Source of the DNA: Flavobacterium sp. ov086
GTDB taxonomy: Bacteria; Bacteroidota; Bacteroidia; Flavobacteriales; Flavobacteriaceae
Direction: 5' to 3'
Assembly (NCBI RefSeq): GCF_900187965.1
Contig: NZ_FZNL01000017.1
Location: 62,001-126,000, forward strand
DNA length: 64,000 nt
The notes beneath the pieces are model-generated. The model saw only the letters and a list, made by a program, of their open reading frames with translations, ran no database searches and had not been told where the DNA came from. The translations under genes were made by a program, and so were the position numbers. Of the stretch, positions 42,478 through 50,514 are shown piece by piece. Within the stretch, counting starts at the first letter, position 1; each line of letters starts with the position of its first letter.

Positions 42478-43227
42478 ATGAAAGTGAAAACAATTTTGGT
42501 GTCACAGCCTGAACCTAAAGTGGAAAATTCTCCTTACTTTGAGCTCCAACAAAAACACAAAATAAAAATTGATTTCAGACCATTTATTCATGTGGAAGGG
42601 GTTAATGCAAAAGAGATCAGATTACAAAAAATCGATCTTAATCATTATACTGCGATCATTTTGACGAGCCGTAATGCGGTTGATCATTTTTTCAGAGTAG
42701 CAGATGAAATGCGTTATAAAGTCCCGGAAGGATTGAAATATTTCTGTCAATCAGAAGCAGTAGCATTTTACTTGCAGAAATATGTGGTGTACAGAAAACG
42801 TAAAATTTACGTGGGAGCAAAAGACTTTGCTGATTTATCTCCATTGATAAAAAAATACAAAGACGAAAAATTCCTTCTTCCGGCATCTGATCAATTAAAT
42901 GCAGACGCTCCTGTTACCCTAAACAACTTAAAGGTAGACTGGACTCAAGCTGTGTTTTATAAAACTGTAATGAGCGACTTATCTGATTTAGCAGATGTTT
43001 ATTATGATGTTTTAGCATTTTTTAGCCCAACTGGAATAAAATCATTGTTTAAAAACTTCCCTGATTTTAAACAAAACGAAACCAGAATTGCTGTTTTTGG
43101 AAGCACAACTCAAAAAGAAGCTTTAGACTATGGTTTAAGAATCGACATTCTTGCTCCAACTCCTGAAACTCCTTCTATGACAATGGCTCTGGAAAAATAC
43201 ATTAGCGAAGCAAATAAAGGAAAATAA
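42478..43227 (+). CDS. hemD: uroporphyrinogen-III synthase
   Basis: A 249-residue HemD-type enzyme that cyclises hydroxymethylbilane to uroporphyrinogen III. The ATG at 42478 (MKVKTILVSQPEPKVENSPY) is chosen; the longer frame overlaps the upstream gene. HemD is poorly conserved, but the two-lobed pattern is clear: ITSRNAVDHFF in lobe one (AIILTSRNAV), EKFLLPASDQ and AFFSPTGIKSLF in lobe two, then IAVFGSTTQKEALDYGLRID and a C-terminal LAPTPETPSMTMALEKY (the conserved PTxxxM motif). Transcribed with the DUF4271 gene and followed by a hairpin terminator. Confidence 0.9.
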   Translation: MKVKTILVSQPEPKVENSPYFELQQKHKIKIDFRPFIHVEGVNAKEIRLQKIDLNHYTAIILTSRNAVDHFFRVADEMRYKVPEGLKYFCQSEAVAFYLQKYVVYRKRKIYVGAKDFADLSPLIKKYKDEKFLLPASDQLNADAPVTLNNLKVDWTQAVFYKTVMSDLSDLADVYYDVLAFFSPTGIKSLFKNFPDFKQNETRIAVFGSTTQKEALDYGLRIDILAPTPETPSMTMALEKYISEANKGK

Positions 43228-43248
43228 TTCTTTATAGATCACAATATT

Positions 43249-43293
43249 AAAAATTCCAAATTCCAACTTTCTTGTTGGGATTTGGAATTTTTC
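43249..43293 (+). terminator. terminator after hemD
   Basis: Stem AAAAATTCCAAATTCCAA / TTGGGATTTGGAATTTTT with one mismatch and an 8-nt loop. The same ATTCCAAATTCCAA arms occur at 50212-50484. The rest of the gap to 43539 holds a 27-bp repeat copy and AT-rich sequence with no gene seen. Confidence 0.75.
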
Positions 43294-43316
43294 TTTTTAC
43301 AGTATTTTGAGATTTC

Positions 43317-43343
43317 ACCATTAAGAGATTAAGAAAAATTAAG
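43317..43343. repeat. 27-bp dispersed repeat ACCATTAAGAGATTAAG..., copy 2
   Basis: Identical to 24161-24187. A partly complementary CTTAATATCTTAATAG lies about 60 bp downstream (43396-43411), so the unit can form a long hairpin. Confidence 0.7.
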
Positions 43344-43539
43344 AAGCAATGCTTAATATTCTCTTTGAATATCAATTACAAGACAAAGCTTAACTTTACT
43401 TAATATCTTAATAGTAAAAAATCTACGCAAAAACAATTCATTCGAATCTTCATTTTTTCATATATTTTAAAGTTTTATCCTTAAATTTGATTTCTAACTC
43501 AAACCAAAAAACTAAAATTAGTTTCAAATTACAACTGTT

Positions 43540-44010
43540 ATGAAAATCAACTCGCTTTTAATCGAAATCGACGGTATCGACAAAGAAATTCTTCGCTATT
43601 TAATGGATGATGCCCGAAAACCAATTTTGCAAATTGCCAACAAAATAGGAATTTCAGGAGCAGCAATTCATCAGCGTTTAAAGAAACTGGAACAATCCGG
43701 CGTAATTTCAGGATCAAAATTCACCGTAAACCCAAAAGTCCTTGGTTATAATACAATGGCTTTTATTGGAGTTTATCTCGATAAAGCTTCCCGAAACTCA
43801 GAAGCCGTAAAAGATTTAAAAAAAATCCCCGAAGTTCTGGAATGTCATTACACCACAGGAAACTGGTCTGTTTTGATTAAAATCATTTGTCGCGACAACG
43901 AACATTTAATGCAGCTTTTAAACACTAAAATTCAAGCAATAGAGGGTGTTTCAAGAACTGAGACGTTTATTTCGCTGGATCAGCAGATTGATAGGCAAAT
44001 TCAATTATAA
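43540..44010 (+). CDS. Lrp/AsnC family transcriptional regulator
   Basis: A 156-residue amino acid-responsive regulator. The N-terminal winged HTH (DGIDKEILRYLMDDARKPIL, IANKIGISGAAIHQRLKKLE, about 10-60) is followed by a RAM/AsnC effector domain (GYNTMAFIGVYLDKA, VLECHYTTGNWSVLIKIICR, about 70-145). The domain order and length match Lrp-type proteins that form octamers. No biosynthetic neighbour indicates its effector. Single gene, closed by a hairpin shared with the convergent metallopeptidase gene. Confidence 0.92.
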   Translation: MKINSLLIEIDGIDKEILRYLMDDARKPILQIANKIGISGAAIHQRLKKLEQSGVISGSKFTVNPKVLGYNTMAFIGVYLDKASRNSEAVKDLKKIPEVLECHYTTGNWSVLIKIICRDNEHLMQLLNTKIQAIEGVSRTETFISLDQQIDRQIQL

Positions 44011-44090
44011 TGAGATAATGTGGCAATTAGATAATTTGATAATTCGTTGCAACCTATAGATGAACAATTATCTACAATCTTAAAACAACA

Positions 44091-44123
44091 AAACCCGAAG
44101 GGTTTCAAAAACCAATCGGGTTT
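44091..44123. terminator. hairpin between the Lrp and metallopeptidase genes
   Basis: Arms AAACCCGA / TCGGGTTT around a 17-nt loop; similar CCCGA/TCGGG arms occur in other intergenic hairpins. An imperfect inverted repeat of AATTAGATAAT-type sequence flanks it (about 44023-44160). Confidence 0.55.
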
Positions 44124-44163
44124 GCTATAAATTATCTAATTGACTAATTTTCTAATTAGCACA

Positions 44164-44850
44164 TTAATTCCTCCTATTTCCAGAATAAATCGAGATATAG
44201 TACAACAACGTTGCGATTGAGCCAATTGCAGCTACGACATAAGTTCTTGCAGCCCATTTTAAGGCATCTTTTGCTCCTGCCTGTTCTTCTTGTGTCAGCA
44301 TGTGTTTATTTTCTAACCAGGCCAACGCTCTGTTACTTGCATCGTATTCTACCGGCAAAGTAATGATTGTAAATAATGTTGTAGCCGCAAAAATGATTAT
44401 TCCGATTAACAATAATTGCGGAAAAGTTCTAATCATTAATATCCCTGCCAACAAAATCCATTGTACATAATTTGAGGCAACGCTTACAATTGGCACTAAT
44501 TTAGAACGCATTGTCAACCATTCATAACCTATGGAATGCTGCACAGCGTGACCACATTCGTGCGCTGCAACTGCTGCTGCTGCCGCGTTACGATGATTAT
44601 AAACTGCTTCACTTAGATTAACGGTTTTATCTGACGGATTATAATGATCTGTTAACTGACCCGGAGTTGAGATAACACGAACATCTGTGATTCCGTTATC
44701 TGCTAACATTTTCTCGGCAATTTCAGCACCGCTCATTCCGTTTCGAAGTTGCAGTTTAGAATATAATTCGAACTTACTTTTTAATTTTGAACTCACCAAC
44801 CAGCTGAATAACATAATTGCTCCAGCAATAATTAAATATCCACTTCCCAT
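44164..44850 (-). CDS. zinc metallopeptidase, YugP-like (Zn_peptidase_2)
   Basis: A 228-residue membrane protease-like protein. An N-terminal helix (YLIIAGAIMLFSWLVS) precedes the conserved ISTPGQLTDHYNPSDKTVNL and SEAVYNHRNAAAAAVAAHECGHAVQ, whose HECGH (about 96-100) is the zinc motif. Two further hydrophobic helices (WILLAGILMI, LLLIGIIIFAATTLFTIITLP) and the PVEYDASNRALAWLE block containing the third ligand follow. The family is widespread and of unknown substrate. Single gene. Confidence 0.9.
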   Translation of the reverse strand: MGSGYLIIAGAIMLFSWLVSSKLKSKFELYSKLQLRNGMSGAEIAEKMLADNGITDVRVISTPGQLTDHYNPSDKTVNLSEAVYNHRNAAAAAVAAHECGHAVQHSIGYEWLTMRSKLVPIVSVASNYVQWILLAGILMIRTFPQLLLIGIIIFAATTLFTIITLPVEYDASNRALAWLENKHMLTQEEQAGAKDALKWAARTYVVAAIGSIATLLYYISIYSGNRRN

Positions 44851-44947
44851 TTTATATGATTTTTTGATTGAACTTTAAAGTCACAAAACAAACAGCAATT
44901 TACGAACCAATTTCAAAAAATGTCATTTTGGCATTCAGAAGATTTTG

Positions 44948-45583
44948 TTAATTTAAAAGGTTATTTTTCAGCAGAAAAGTAATTAATTCGGCTACATTTT
45001 TGGTTTTATACTTTTGCAGAATATTACGTCGATGAGTTTGTACTGTTAGAAAACTTAAAAACAATTCGTCGGCTATTTCCTGAGTCGATTTGCCTTTTGA
45101 AAGCAGCAATGTAATATCTTTTTCTCTGCGGCTCAAGCTCGGAATACGGTCTAAATCATCAGATAATGGCTGGCTGATAATCGTTTTGACCTCATCGCTA
45201 AAAACAATTTCACCATCAATTGCTTCATCAATACACCTTTTAAATTCTTCAAACGAAGCGCTTTTAAGAATATAGCCGTTACCGCCATTCTGAATAAACT
45301 GCATTACCAAGCTTCTCTCAGATTGGCTGCTCATCCCGATAATGATCATTTTAGGATATTTTTGTTTAATTGTTTTACAAAGATCCACTCCATTTATAAC
45401 AGGCAGAAAAATATCCATCAAAATTAAATCGACTTTGTTTGTTTCGATATAATCTAAAAGTGTAACTCCCGATTCTAATTTCCCCACTATCTCAACAGCA
45501 TCAAAATCAGACAATAATCCGGAAATTCCGGAAATCACAATGGGATGATCGTCTACAATTACGGTTTTATAAATCTTACTCAT
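44948..45583 (-). CDS. NarL/LuxR-type response regulator
   Basis: A 211-residue regulator. Receiver domain 1-120: TVIVDDHPIVISGI (acidic pair), VDLILMDIFLPVING (phospho-acceptor Asp), IGMSSQ, NGYILKSAS (Lys). C-terminal LuxR HTH about 145-208: IPSLSRREKDITLLLSKGKS, TQEIADELFLSFLTVQTHRR. Its ATG lies one base past the stop of the upstream histidine kinase gene, so the two form a cognate pair. A palindrome at 47641-47656 in front of the kinase gene is a candidate autoregulatory site. Confidence 0.93.
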   Translation of the reverse strand: MSKIYKTVIVDDHPIVISGISGLLSDFDAVEIVGKLESGVTLLDYIETNKVDLILMDIFLPVINGVDLCKTIKQKYPKMIIIGMSSQSERSLVMQFIQNGGNGYILKSASFEEFKRCIDEAIDGEIVFSDEVKTIISQPLSDDLDRIPSLSRREKDITLLLSKGKSTQEIADELFLSFLTVQTHRRNILQKYKTKNVAELITFLLKNNLLN

Positions 45584-45584
45584 T

Positions 45585-47579
45585 TCAAATCTCTTTTTTC
45601 ACTTTTAATTCAATATAAACAGACGTTCCTTTATTTTCGCTACTTTCTATTTCTAATTTCCCATTCAAAAACTCAACACGGTTTTTAATATTTTTCAATC
45701 CCATTCCGCTTCTGTTTTCCGAGACATTAAAACCAATTCCGTTATCTTCAACCGTAATAAAAAAAGTTTCTTTATTCTGAGAACACGAAACCAAGATTTG
45801 CGATGCTTTTGCATATTTCGAAGCATTATTCAACAGCTCCTGAATAATTCTGTAAATCACAATCTCGTAATTTTTAGGCAAATTAGACTCTTTAATCAAA
45901 TACTGGAATTCAATAGTCGTTTTTACGTTTGAATTTGCCATGCATAAATCACGCAAAGCATATTCTAAACTCAGTTTAAGCAAACTTTCGGGCATTAAAT
46001 TCTGTGAAATATTTCTCAGTTCTTTAATTGAATCATCCAATAAAACACCTACTTCTTTAGTGCTTAAAGCATTTTCATTTCCGGCCAGTTTCAAATGAAT
46101 TTTCAAGCCTGAGAGCATACTGCCAAGTCCGTCGTGTAAATCTCTGGCAATTCTTTTTCTTTCTACTTCTTCTCCTTCGACTAAAGCATTTGAAACCGAT
46201 AATTTTTGTTGATTTTCAAGCGCTGTTAATTCTTGCTGATGATTGATCTCTTTTTGAACACTCAGCTTCTTCTGATTCTTATTCAATATCCACAGAAATA
46301 AAACCGTCAGAAACAAAAGAATCGACAAAACCGCAAGTAAAAGTGAATTCAGACGATTATTATTGACCAATAATGCTGCTTTTTCATTTTCCGATTGAAG
46401 CACTGTGATCATCTTCTCATTTTCGGCTTTTTTATATTTCGCTTCAAGCTCTACGATTTCACTTTTAAACTTCGTGTTATTTAAACTGTCATTAATGACA
46501 TTGTATTTGTTCGAATAAAAATAAGCTTTATCATAATTTTTGGTCACATTATAGACTTTTGACAATTCATTGTAATAATTCTTCTTATCTACAACAAATG
46601 GTGTTTTTTCTAAAAGATATTCCAGATTACCTTTGGCTTTATCGTATTTTTTCAATTTGAATAACACTTCATATTCTGCAAATTTTAATCTGTTTAATGC
46701 AATCTGGTTTTGATTTCTTTCTGCCGATTTAATTCCTTTCTCAAAACTTACTAAAGCTTCAGGAAACTTATTTTGCTTTGCGTAATATATTCCTTCTGAA
46801 TAAAAATAAGAGTCATTTAAATTCGATTCCGGGAATTTTTGCAATTTCGAAAATGCTTTATCCAATACTTCTTTTGCATCATAAAAATGCTTCAGTTCTA
46901 CCAGATTTTCGGCATTAATAATATAGGTTTCCATTTTAGACTCTACGAGTGTAGGCGATCTTTTGGTTGCTTTTTCGATATAATCCTGCGCTTCCTTCAA
47001 ATATTCACTTGCTTTCTGGCGCTCGTTATTATTCATTAAAATAATTGCAACCGCTTTGTACAAAGCACTTACAAGTTCATAATCCTGACTTTTCTTGGCA
47101 ATTGGAATGGCTTCATTGACCAATAATTTCATATAGCCTTTTTCATTATTCTTTCGCTGCTGCATAATACCATAATTCTGTAATATAATCGCACGCAGCC
47201 TGAATGCCTCTGTATTATTGTACTTTTTAAGTTTAGTATTAGCTTCTAATAATGCTTTTTCGAAACCATCGGCATCACCTTTTTCTAAAAAACTATACGA
47301 ATTGTAATAAATCGATGCGTCTCTTAAAAAAGGGAATTTAGTTTTTAACCTGTTGGCTTCTTTTAGATATTCTTTTGATTTATTAACGTCCTGAATCATC
47401 AAATACAACTTAGACAATCTAAAACTGAAAAGGCTTTTTACACTATCTGAATGTGTATTTTTAGTAATTCCGGCAATGCTGTCTATATAAACTCTATCAT
47501 CGTCTAATGAAAGGATAACCTGCGAATAAGAAAGGGTCGAAAAAAGTAGAAATAGCAGAAATAGGTAAGTTTTCTTCAT
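45585..47579 (-). CDS. TPR-containing sensor histidine kinase (HisKA_3/NarX-DesK class)
   Basis: A 664-residue kinase from the ATG at 47579 (a TTG six codons upstream is less likely). Signal peptide MKKTYLFLLFLLFSTLSYSQ, a periplasmic TPR-like helical region (about 25-385), one transmembrane helix (LLLAVLSILLFLTVLFLWIL, about 410-430), a coiled coil, and the HisKA_3 box VERKRIARDLHDGLGSMLSG followed by an HATPase (IVYRIIQELLNNASKYAKAS, VEDNGIGFN, GMGLKNIKNRVEFLNG). TPR-sensor kinases of this design are common in Flavobacteria. Its signal is unknown. One base separates it from the response regulator gene. Confidence 0.92.
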   Translation of the reverse strand: MKKTYLFLLFLLFSTLSYSQVILSLDDDRVYIDSIAGITKNTHSDSVKSLFSFRLSKLYLMIQDVNKSKEYLKEANRLKTKFPFLRDASIYYNSYSFLEKGDADGFEKALLEANTKLKKYNNTEAFRLRAIILQNYGIMQQRKNNEKGYMKLLVNEAIPIAKKSQDYELVSALYKAVAIILMNNNERQKASEYLKEAQDYIEKATKRSPTLVESKMETYIINAENLVELKHFYDAKEVLDKAFSKLQKFPESNLNDSYFYSEGIYYAKQNKFPEALVSFEKGIKSAERNQNQIALNRLKFAEYEVLFKLKKYDKAKGNLEYLLEKTPFVVDKKNYYNELSKVYNVTKNYDKAYFYSNKYNVINDSLNNTKFKSEIVELEAKYKKAENEKMITVLQSENEKAALLVNNNRLNSLLLAVLSILLFLTVLFLWILNKNQKKLSVQKEINHQQELTALENQQKLSVSNALVEGEEVERKRIARDLHDGLGSMLSGLKIHLKLAGNENALSTKEVGVLLDDSIKELRNISQNLMPESLLKLSLEYALRDLCMANSNVKTTIEFQYLIKESNLPKNYEIVIYRIIQELLNNASKYAKASQILVSCSQNKETFFITVEDNGIGFNVSENRSGMGLKNIKNRVEFLNGKLEIESSENKGTSVYIELKVKKEI

Positions 47580-47640
47580 GGACTGTGGTTTTTTCAAATT
47601 TATTAAAATTAAAAACGTTTGAAAAAAAAATTGTGCTATT

Positions 47641-47680
47641 TACCTGATATCAGGTAATTAAAAATACACTTTATCAGGTA
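47641..47680. promoter_or_regulatory. TACCTGATATCAGGTA palindrome plus half-site
   Basis: A perfect 16-bp palindrome at 47641-47656 and a direct half-site ATCAGGTA at 47673-47680, 24 bp downstream of the corresponding half. It sits in the divergent region between the TPR kinase/regulator operon and the MmpS-like lipoprotein gene, so it is a candidate binding site for the NarL-type regulator or another dimeric factor. Confidence 0.55.
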
Positions 47681-47745
47681 TTGCCATCTCTTTTGTAAGC
47701 ATCTAATTTTGTTTCAAACGAATATTAATTAATAAAAAAAATATT

Positions 47746-48141
47746 ATGAAATCAATTTTAAGAACTCTTGCTATCGTATTAACTCTTGCTTTTACAGCAG
47801 TATCCTGCAGCAGTGACGATGATAACAGCAAACCAGGATCATCAAGAGATGTAAAATATGAGATAACAGGAAATTATACTGGAGAACTTAGCGCAACTTT
47901 TTTTGATAAAGGCGGGAATCCGCTAAATGAAGATGTTACCAAACTACCTTGGACTAAAGAAGTTACAGTCGATGCAAGTGTTCAGGGCATAACAATGAGC
48001 GCAGGTGGTCATGGTGGCGTAAAAGACCAAACATTAACTGCTAAAATTTATGTTGGTGGACAAGTGGTAAAAGAAACTACTGCAAAAACAAACAATGACG
48101 GAATCATTGTTCTAACTCTTGCTCCTTATCTTTTTCCGTGA
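47746..48141 (+). CDS. small MmpS-like lipoprotein
   Basis: A 131-residue lipoprotein: MKSILRTLAIVLTLAFTAVSC, lipobox Cys at 21, then SSDDDNSKPGSSRD. The mature part DVKYEITGNYTGELSATFFD, LPWTKEVTVDASVQGITMSA, AKIYVGGQVVKETTA resembles the small beta-sandwich of MmpS-type accessory proteins (VxYEVTG... LPWxKxV...). The poly-Asp after the acylated Cys suggests surface export. It is divergent from the TPR kinase gene across the TACCTGATATCAGGTA palindrome and may be a target of that system. Closed by a terminator. Confidence 0.7.
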   Translation: MKSILRTLAIVLTLAFTAVSCSSDDDNSKPGSSRDVKYEITGNYTGELSATFFDKGGNPLNEDVTKLPWTKEVTVDASVQGITMSAGGHGGVKDQTLTAKIYVGGQVVKETTAKTNNDGIIVLTLAPYLFP

Positions 48142-48169
48142 TAATTTATAAAGGTGAAGGTTAAAAAAA

Positions 48170-48203
48170 GAAAAAGCTTTGTAGATAATACAAAGCTTTT
48201 TCT
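48170..48203. terminator. terminator between the MmpS-like gene and the ECF operon
   Basis: Stem GAAAAAGCTTTGTA / TACAAAGCTTTTTC with GATAA loop; flanked by A and T runs, so bidirectional. Confidence 0.9.
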
Positions 48204-48204
48204 T

Positions 48205-48801
48205 TTATGATTGTAATTGATTGTTGACGTCTTCAAATCTATCAATCAGTTCATTGATTTTTGATTGCTGTTTTTTAATTTGTTTTGGACGAATATAAAA
48301 CCAATTAAAGCCCATCCAAAGTAAAGTTATTCCATATGTAAAAACTGCTCCCAAAATCGTCATTCTAACTACATATTCATACATATATAAACCAATCCCG
48401 ATTCCGAGTAAAATAAAATACAAACTCAGCATTGTCGATTGCATAAATTGTTGTTTTCTTTTGATTTCAATTAGCTTTTGCAAATATTCCTGATTCGTTT
48501 GTGTTGTATCAATATCTTTATAAACTGAAGCCAATCTATTATAAAAACCCAAATAAATAACCATTGCCAGAATCGCTAAAACGATTCCGATTTTTGTCGA
48601 AATAAATTCAGGCTGATAATAATACCAGATAGAAACAATGAAGGCACAGGTTGCAAAAAGCAAAATATTGGTGATCCATAAATTGTGCAAACCTGCTTTT
48701 TTAAATTGCTTTAATCTCACCAATAAATCTTCGATATTGGGCTGACTTACGGTTTGTTTTTTCCATAAATCTTTAAAGTCTATATTGTTATTGTGGTCCA
48801 T
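48205..48801 (-). CDS. membrane protein of the ECF sigma operon
   Basis: A 198-residue protein with a soluble N-terminus (MDHNNNIDFKDLWKKQTVSQ, PNIEDLLVRLKQFKKAGLHN) and four hydrophobic helices (LWITNILLFATCAFIVSIWY, IGIVLAILAMVIYLGFY, MLSLYFILLGIGIGLYMY, ILGAVFTYGITLLWMGFNWF), ending in a helical tail. It overlaps the sigma factor gene by 14 bp, so it is translated with it. The position is that of an anti-sigma factor and the soluble N-terminus could bind the sigma factor, but no ZAS (Cys/His) motif is seen. Assignment as a regulator is inference. Confidence 0.72.
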   Translation of the reverse strand: MDHNNNIDFKDLWKKQTVSQPNIEDLLVRLKQFKKAGLHNLWITNILLFATCAFIVSIWYYYQPEFISTKIGIVLAILAMVIYLGFYNRLASVYKDIDTTQTNQEYLQKLIEIKRKQQFMQSTMLSLYFILLGIGIGLYMYEYVVRMTILGAVFTYGITLLWMGFNWFYIRPKQIKKQQSKINELIDRFEDVNNQLQS

Positions 48802-49261
48802 TTTCTTTAAATTTTTGAGTCAATTTTTCTTTTATCCTATGAATCTTCACTCTTGTATTGGCTTCTGAAAGCCCGACTATCTTAGCAATTTCTGCTTGTT
48901 TAATGTCTTCGAGTTCCAGCGAAATAATAATACGTTCCGTTTCCGGTAATTCGGCAATACATTTATACAAAAATTGAATTTGTGGCTCCAGCGATTGCTG
49001 CTTTTCTTCAATGAGATTAATTGGCAAATCCGATTTAAGAAAACGTTTCTCTTTTTCAATCTGCCGTAAACAATTATTAGACGCGATTCTAAAAATCCAG
49101 GTCCCAATGCTTGATTCATTTCTAAAAGTGTCCAGCTTTTGCCAAACAATAACAAAGGTTTCCTGAGCCAGATCCTGTGCAATTGCATAATCGTTTACAA
49201 AACCCATACAAAGCCTGAATATTCTATCCCAATACGTTTTATAGATCTCTTCAAATTCCAT
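48788..49261 (-). CDS. ECF-family RNA polymerase sigma factor
   Basis: A 157-residue sigma-70 family protein with only regions 2 and 4. Region 2 (about 5-70): YWDRIFRLCMGFVNDYAIAQ, DLAQETFVIVWQKLDTF, SSIGTWIFRIASNNCLRQI. Region 4 (about 100-150): LPETERIIISLELEDIKQ, AEIAKIVGLSEANTRVKIHR. It starts 2 bp after the alpha/beta hydrolase gene and overlaps the downstream membrane protein gene. Target promoters are not evident. Confidence 0.94.
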   Translation of the reverse strand: MEFEEIYKTYWDRIFRLCMGFVNDYAIAQDLAQETFVIVWQKLDTFRNESSIGTWIFRIASNNCLRQIEKEKRFLKSDLPINLIEEKQQSLEPQIQFLYKCIAELPETERIIISLELEDIKQAEIAKIVGLSEANTRVKIHRIKEKLTQKFKENGPQ

Positions 49262-49263
49262 TC

Positions 49264-50112
49264 TTAAGATTTAATAAAATTATTCAACTGTCCTAAATAC
49301 CATTCTGTATCATCGTACATAATAAAGTGTAATCCTTTATTTGCATACTGAAACTTTCCGGTTTTTAAATTTTTATATTGCCCTTCGATAGCAGGTTTTA
49401 AATTTATAAAATAAGATTCTAATAATATTAATGATGGACATTTTATAGCTGCAATTTTCTCTCTTAAATCTGTATTAGAAAAATCACAATACATTTCGGC
49501 AAATGTTTTTCGATCTGATTTTACACTCCAATCTACTAGCATTTCAGCTTTTGAAGTATCTGCTAAAAGTCTTGGAATCATCTTTTTTTGCATATCAGAA
49601 AATTGAGTATCGCTCATTGACGTCATTTGAGTTACCATTGCCGAACAATCATTATTTTCTTTTGATTTAAAAGTTGGATCAGACAAAGCAGCCAGACAAG
49701 GAAGCGCATCAACTACAACAATTTTACTAACCAAACCAGGATAATCTGCTGCAATTGCCAATGCTAATCCGCCACCCATACTGTGACCAATTACGATTGG
49801 TTTCTGGATTTTATTGTCTTTTATATAATTAGCGATTTCGTTTTCCCAGTTTTTAAAGCTGGCGTTTTCCTGAGGTTTTACTCCGGCAAAACCAGCCATT
49901 GTAAGTGTGTAACAGGTATACTCTTTTTCGAAATTGGTTTTGGTTTCTTTCCACACATCTCCAGAAGAAGCAAATCCGGGAATGAATATTATAGCTTGTT
50001 TTCCTTTTCCGGTTTTAAGAACCTCAAACGGATATTGTTTTGTTTGTGCAAATACATTTAAACATAATGCTGAAAATAATAAGGCGATAACTAAGATGAT
50101 ATACTTTTTCAT
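49264..50112 (-). CDS. secreted alpha/beta-hydrolase
   Basis: A 282-residue hydrolase with signal peptide MKKYIILVIALLFSALCLNV-FAQ. The alpha/beta fold is shown by AIIFIPGFASSGDVWKE (oxyanion strand), VIGHSMGGGLALAIAADY (nucleophile elbow, Ser in GHSMG at about 110-114), a lid region (about 145-205) and GLHFIMYDDTEWYL carrying the likely catalytic His near the end. It may be a periplasmic esterase or peptidase. First gene of the run hydrolase, ECF sigma, membrane protein (2-bp gap to the sigma gene), which suggests co-regulation. Confidence 0.88.
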   Translation of the reverse strand: MKKYIILVIALLFSALCLNVFAQTKQYPFEVLKTGKGKQAIIFIPGFASSGDVWKETKTNFEKEYTCYTLTMAGFAGVKPQENASFKNWENEIANYIKDNKIQKPIVIGHSMGGGLALAIAADYPGLVSKIVVVDALPCLAALSDPTFKSKENNDCSAMVTQMTSMSDTQFSDMQKKMIPRLLADTSKAEMLVDWSVKSDRKTFAEMYCDFSNTDLREKIAAIKCPSLILLESYFINLKPAIEGQYKNLKTGKFQYANKGLHFIMYDDTEWYLGQLNNFIKS

Positions 50113-50211
50113 TTTTAATAGATTTAAGTTGTTAAATGATTTAATTCGCCTTTTGGATACGAGAGGATTTAAAATGTTACAGATTTTTTGAAAAAAAAAT
50201 AAAATTCAATT

Positions 50212-50503
50212 TTTTAAAATTCCAAATTCCAATTCGAGCACGATCAAATTTTGCCACGAATTACACCAATTTTCACGAATTTAATTTGTGTCAATTCGTG
50301 TAATTCGTGGCGAAAAAAAATCAAAGAAACTCCGCAATCTTGTCATTTCGAACGAGAAATCCTCACAAGTAACTCCACAAAGATTGAAGGATTAAATTCG
50401 TGAATTCGTGGCAAAAAAAAATATGAGCAAAAAAAAATCCCAAACTCCAATCGTAAAATTGGAATTTGGAATTTGGAATTTTAATCCCGAAGCTATCGGG
50501 ATT
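50212..50503. repeat. composite intergenic repeat cluster upstream of the hydrolase operon and downstream of leuS
   Basis: The 400-bp gap holds no gene. Arms AATTCCAAATTCCAATT (about 50218-50234) and AATTGGAATTTGGAATT (about 50456-50472) form a 250-bp-spaced inverted repeat. Inside are copy 3 of the CACGAATT element (minus orientation, 50250-50316), a TCATTTCGAACGAGAAATCC segment typical of Bacteroidota dispersed repeats (about 50342-50361), and a lone GTGAATTCGTGGCAAAAA half-element (about 50399-50416). A CCCGA/TCGGG palindrome follows at 50483-50503. Confidence 0.7.
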
Positions 50504-50514
50504 GGAATTTTTAT

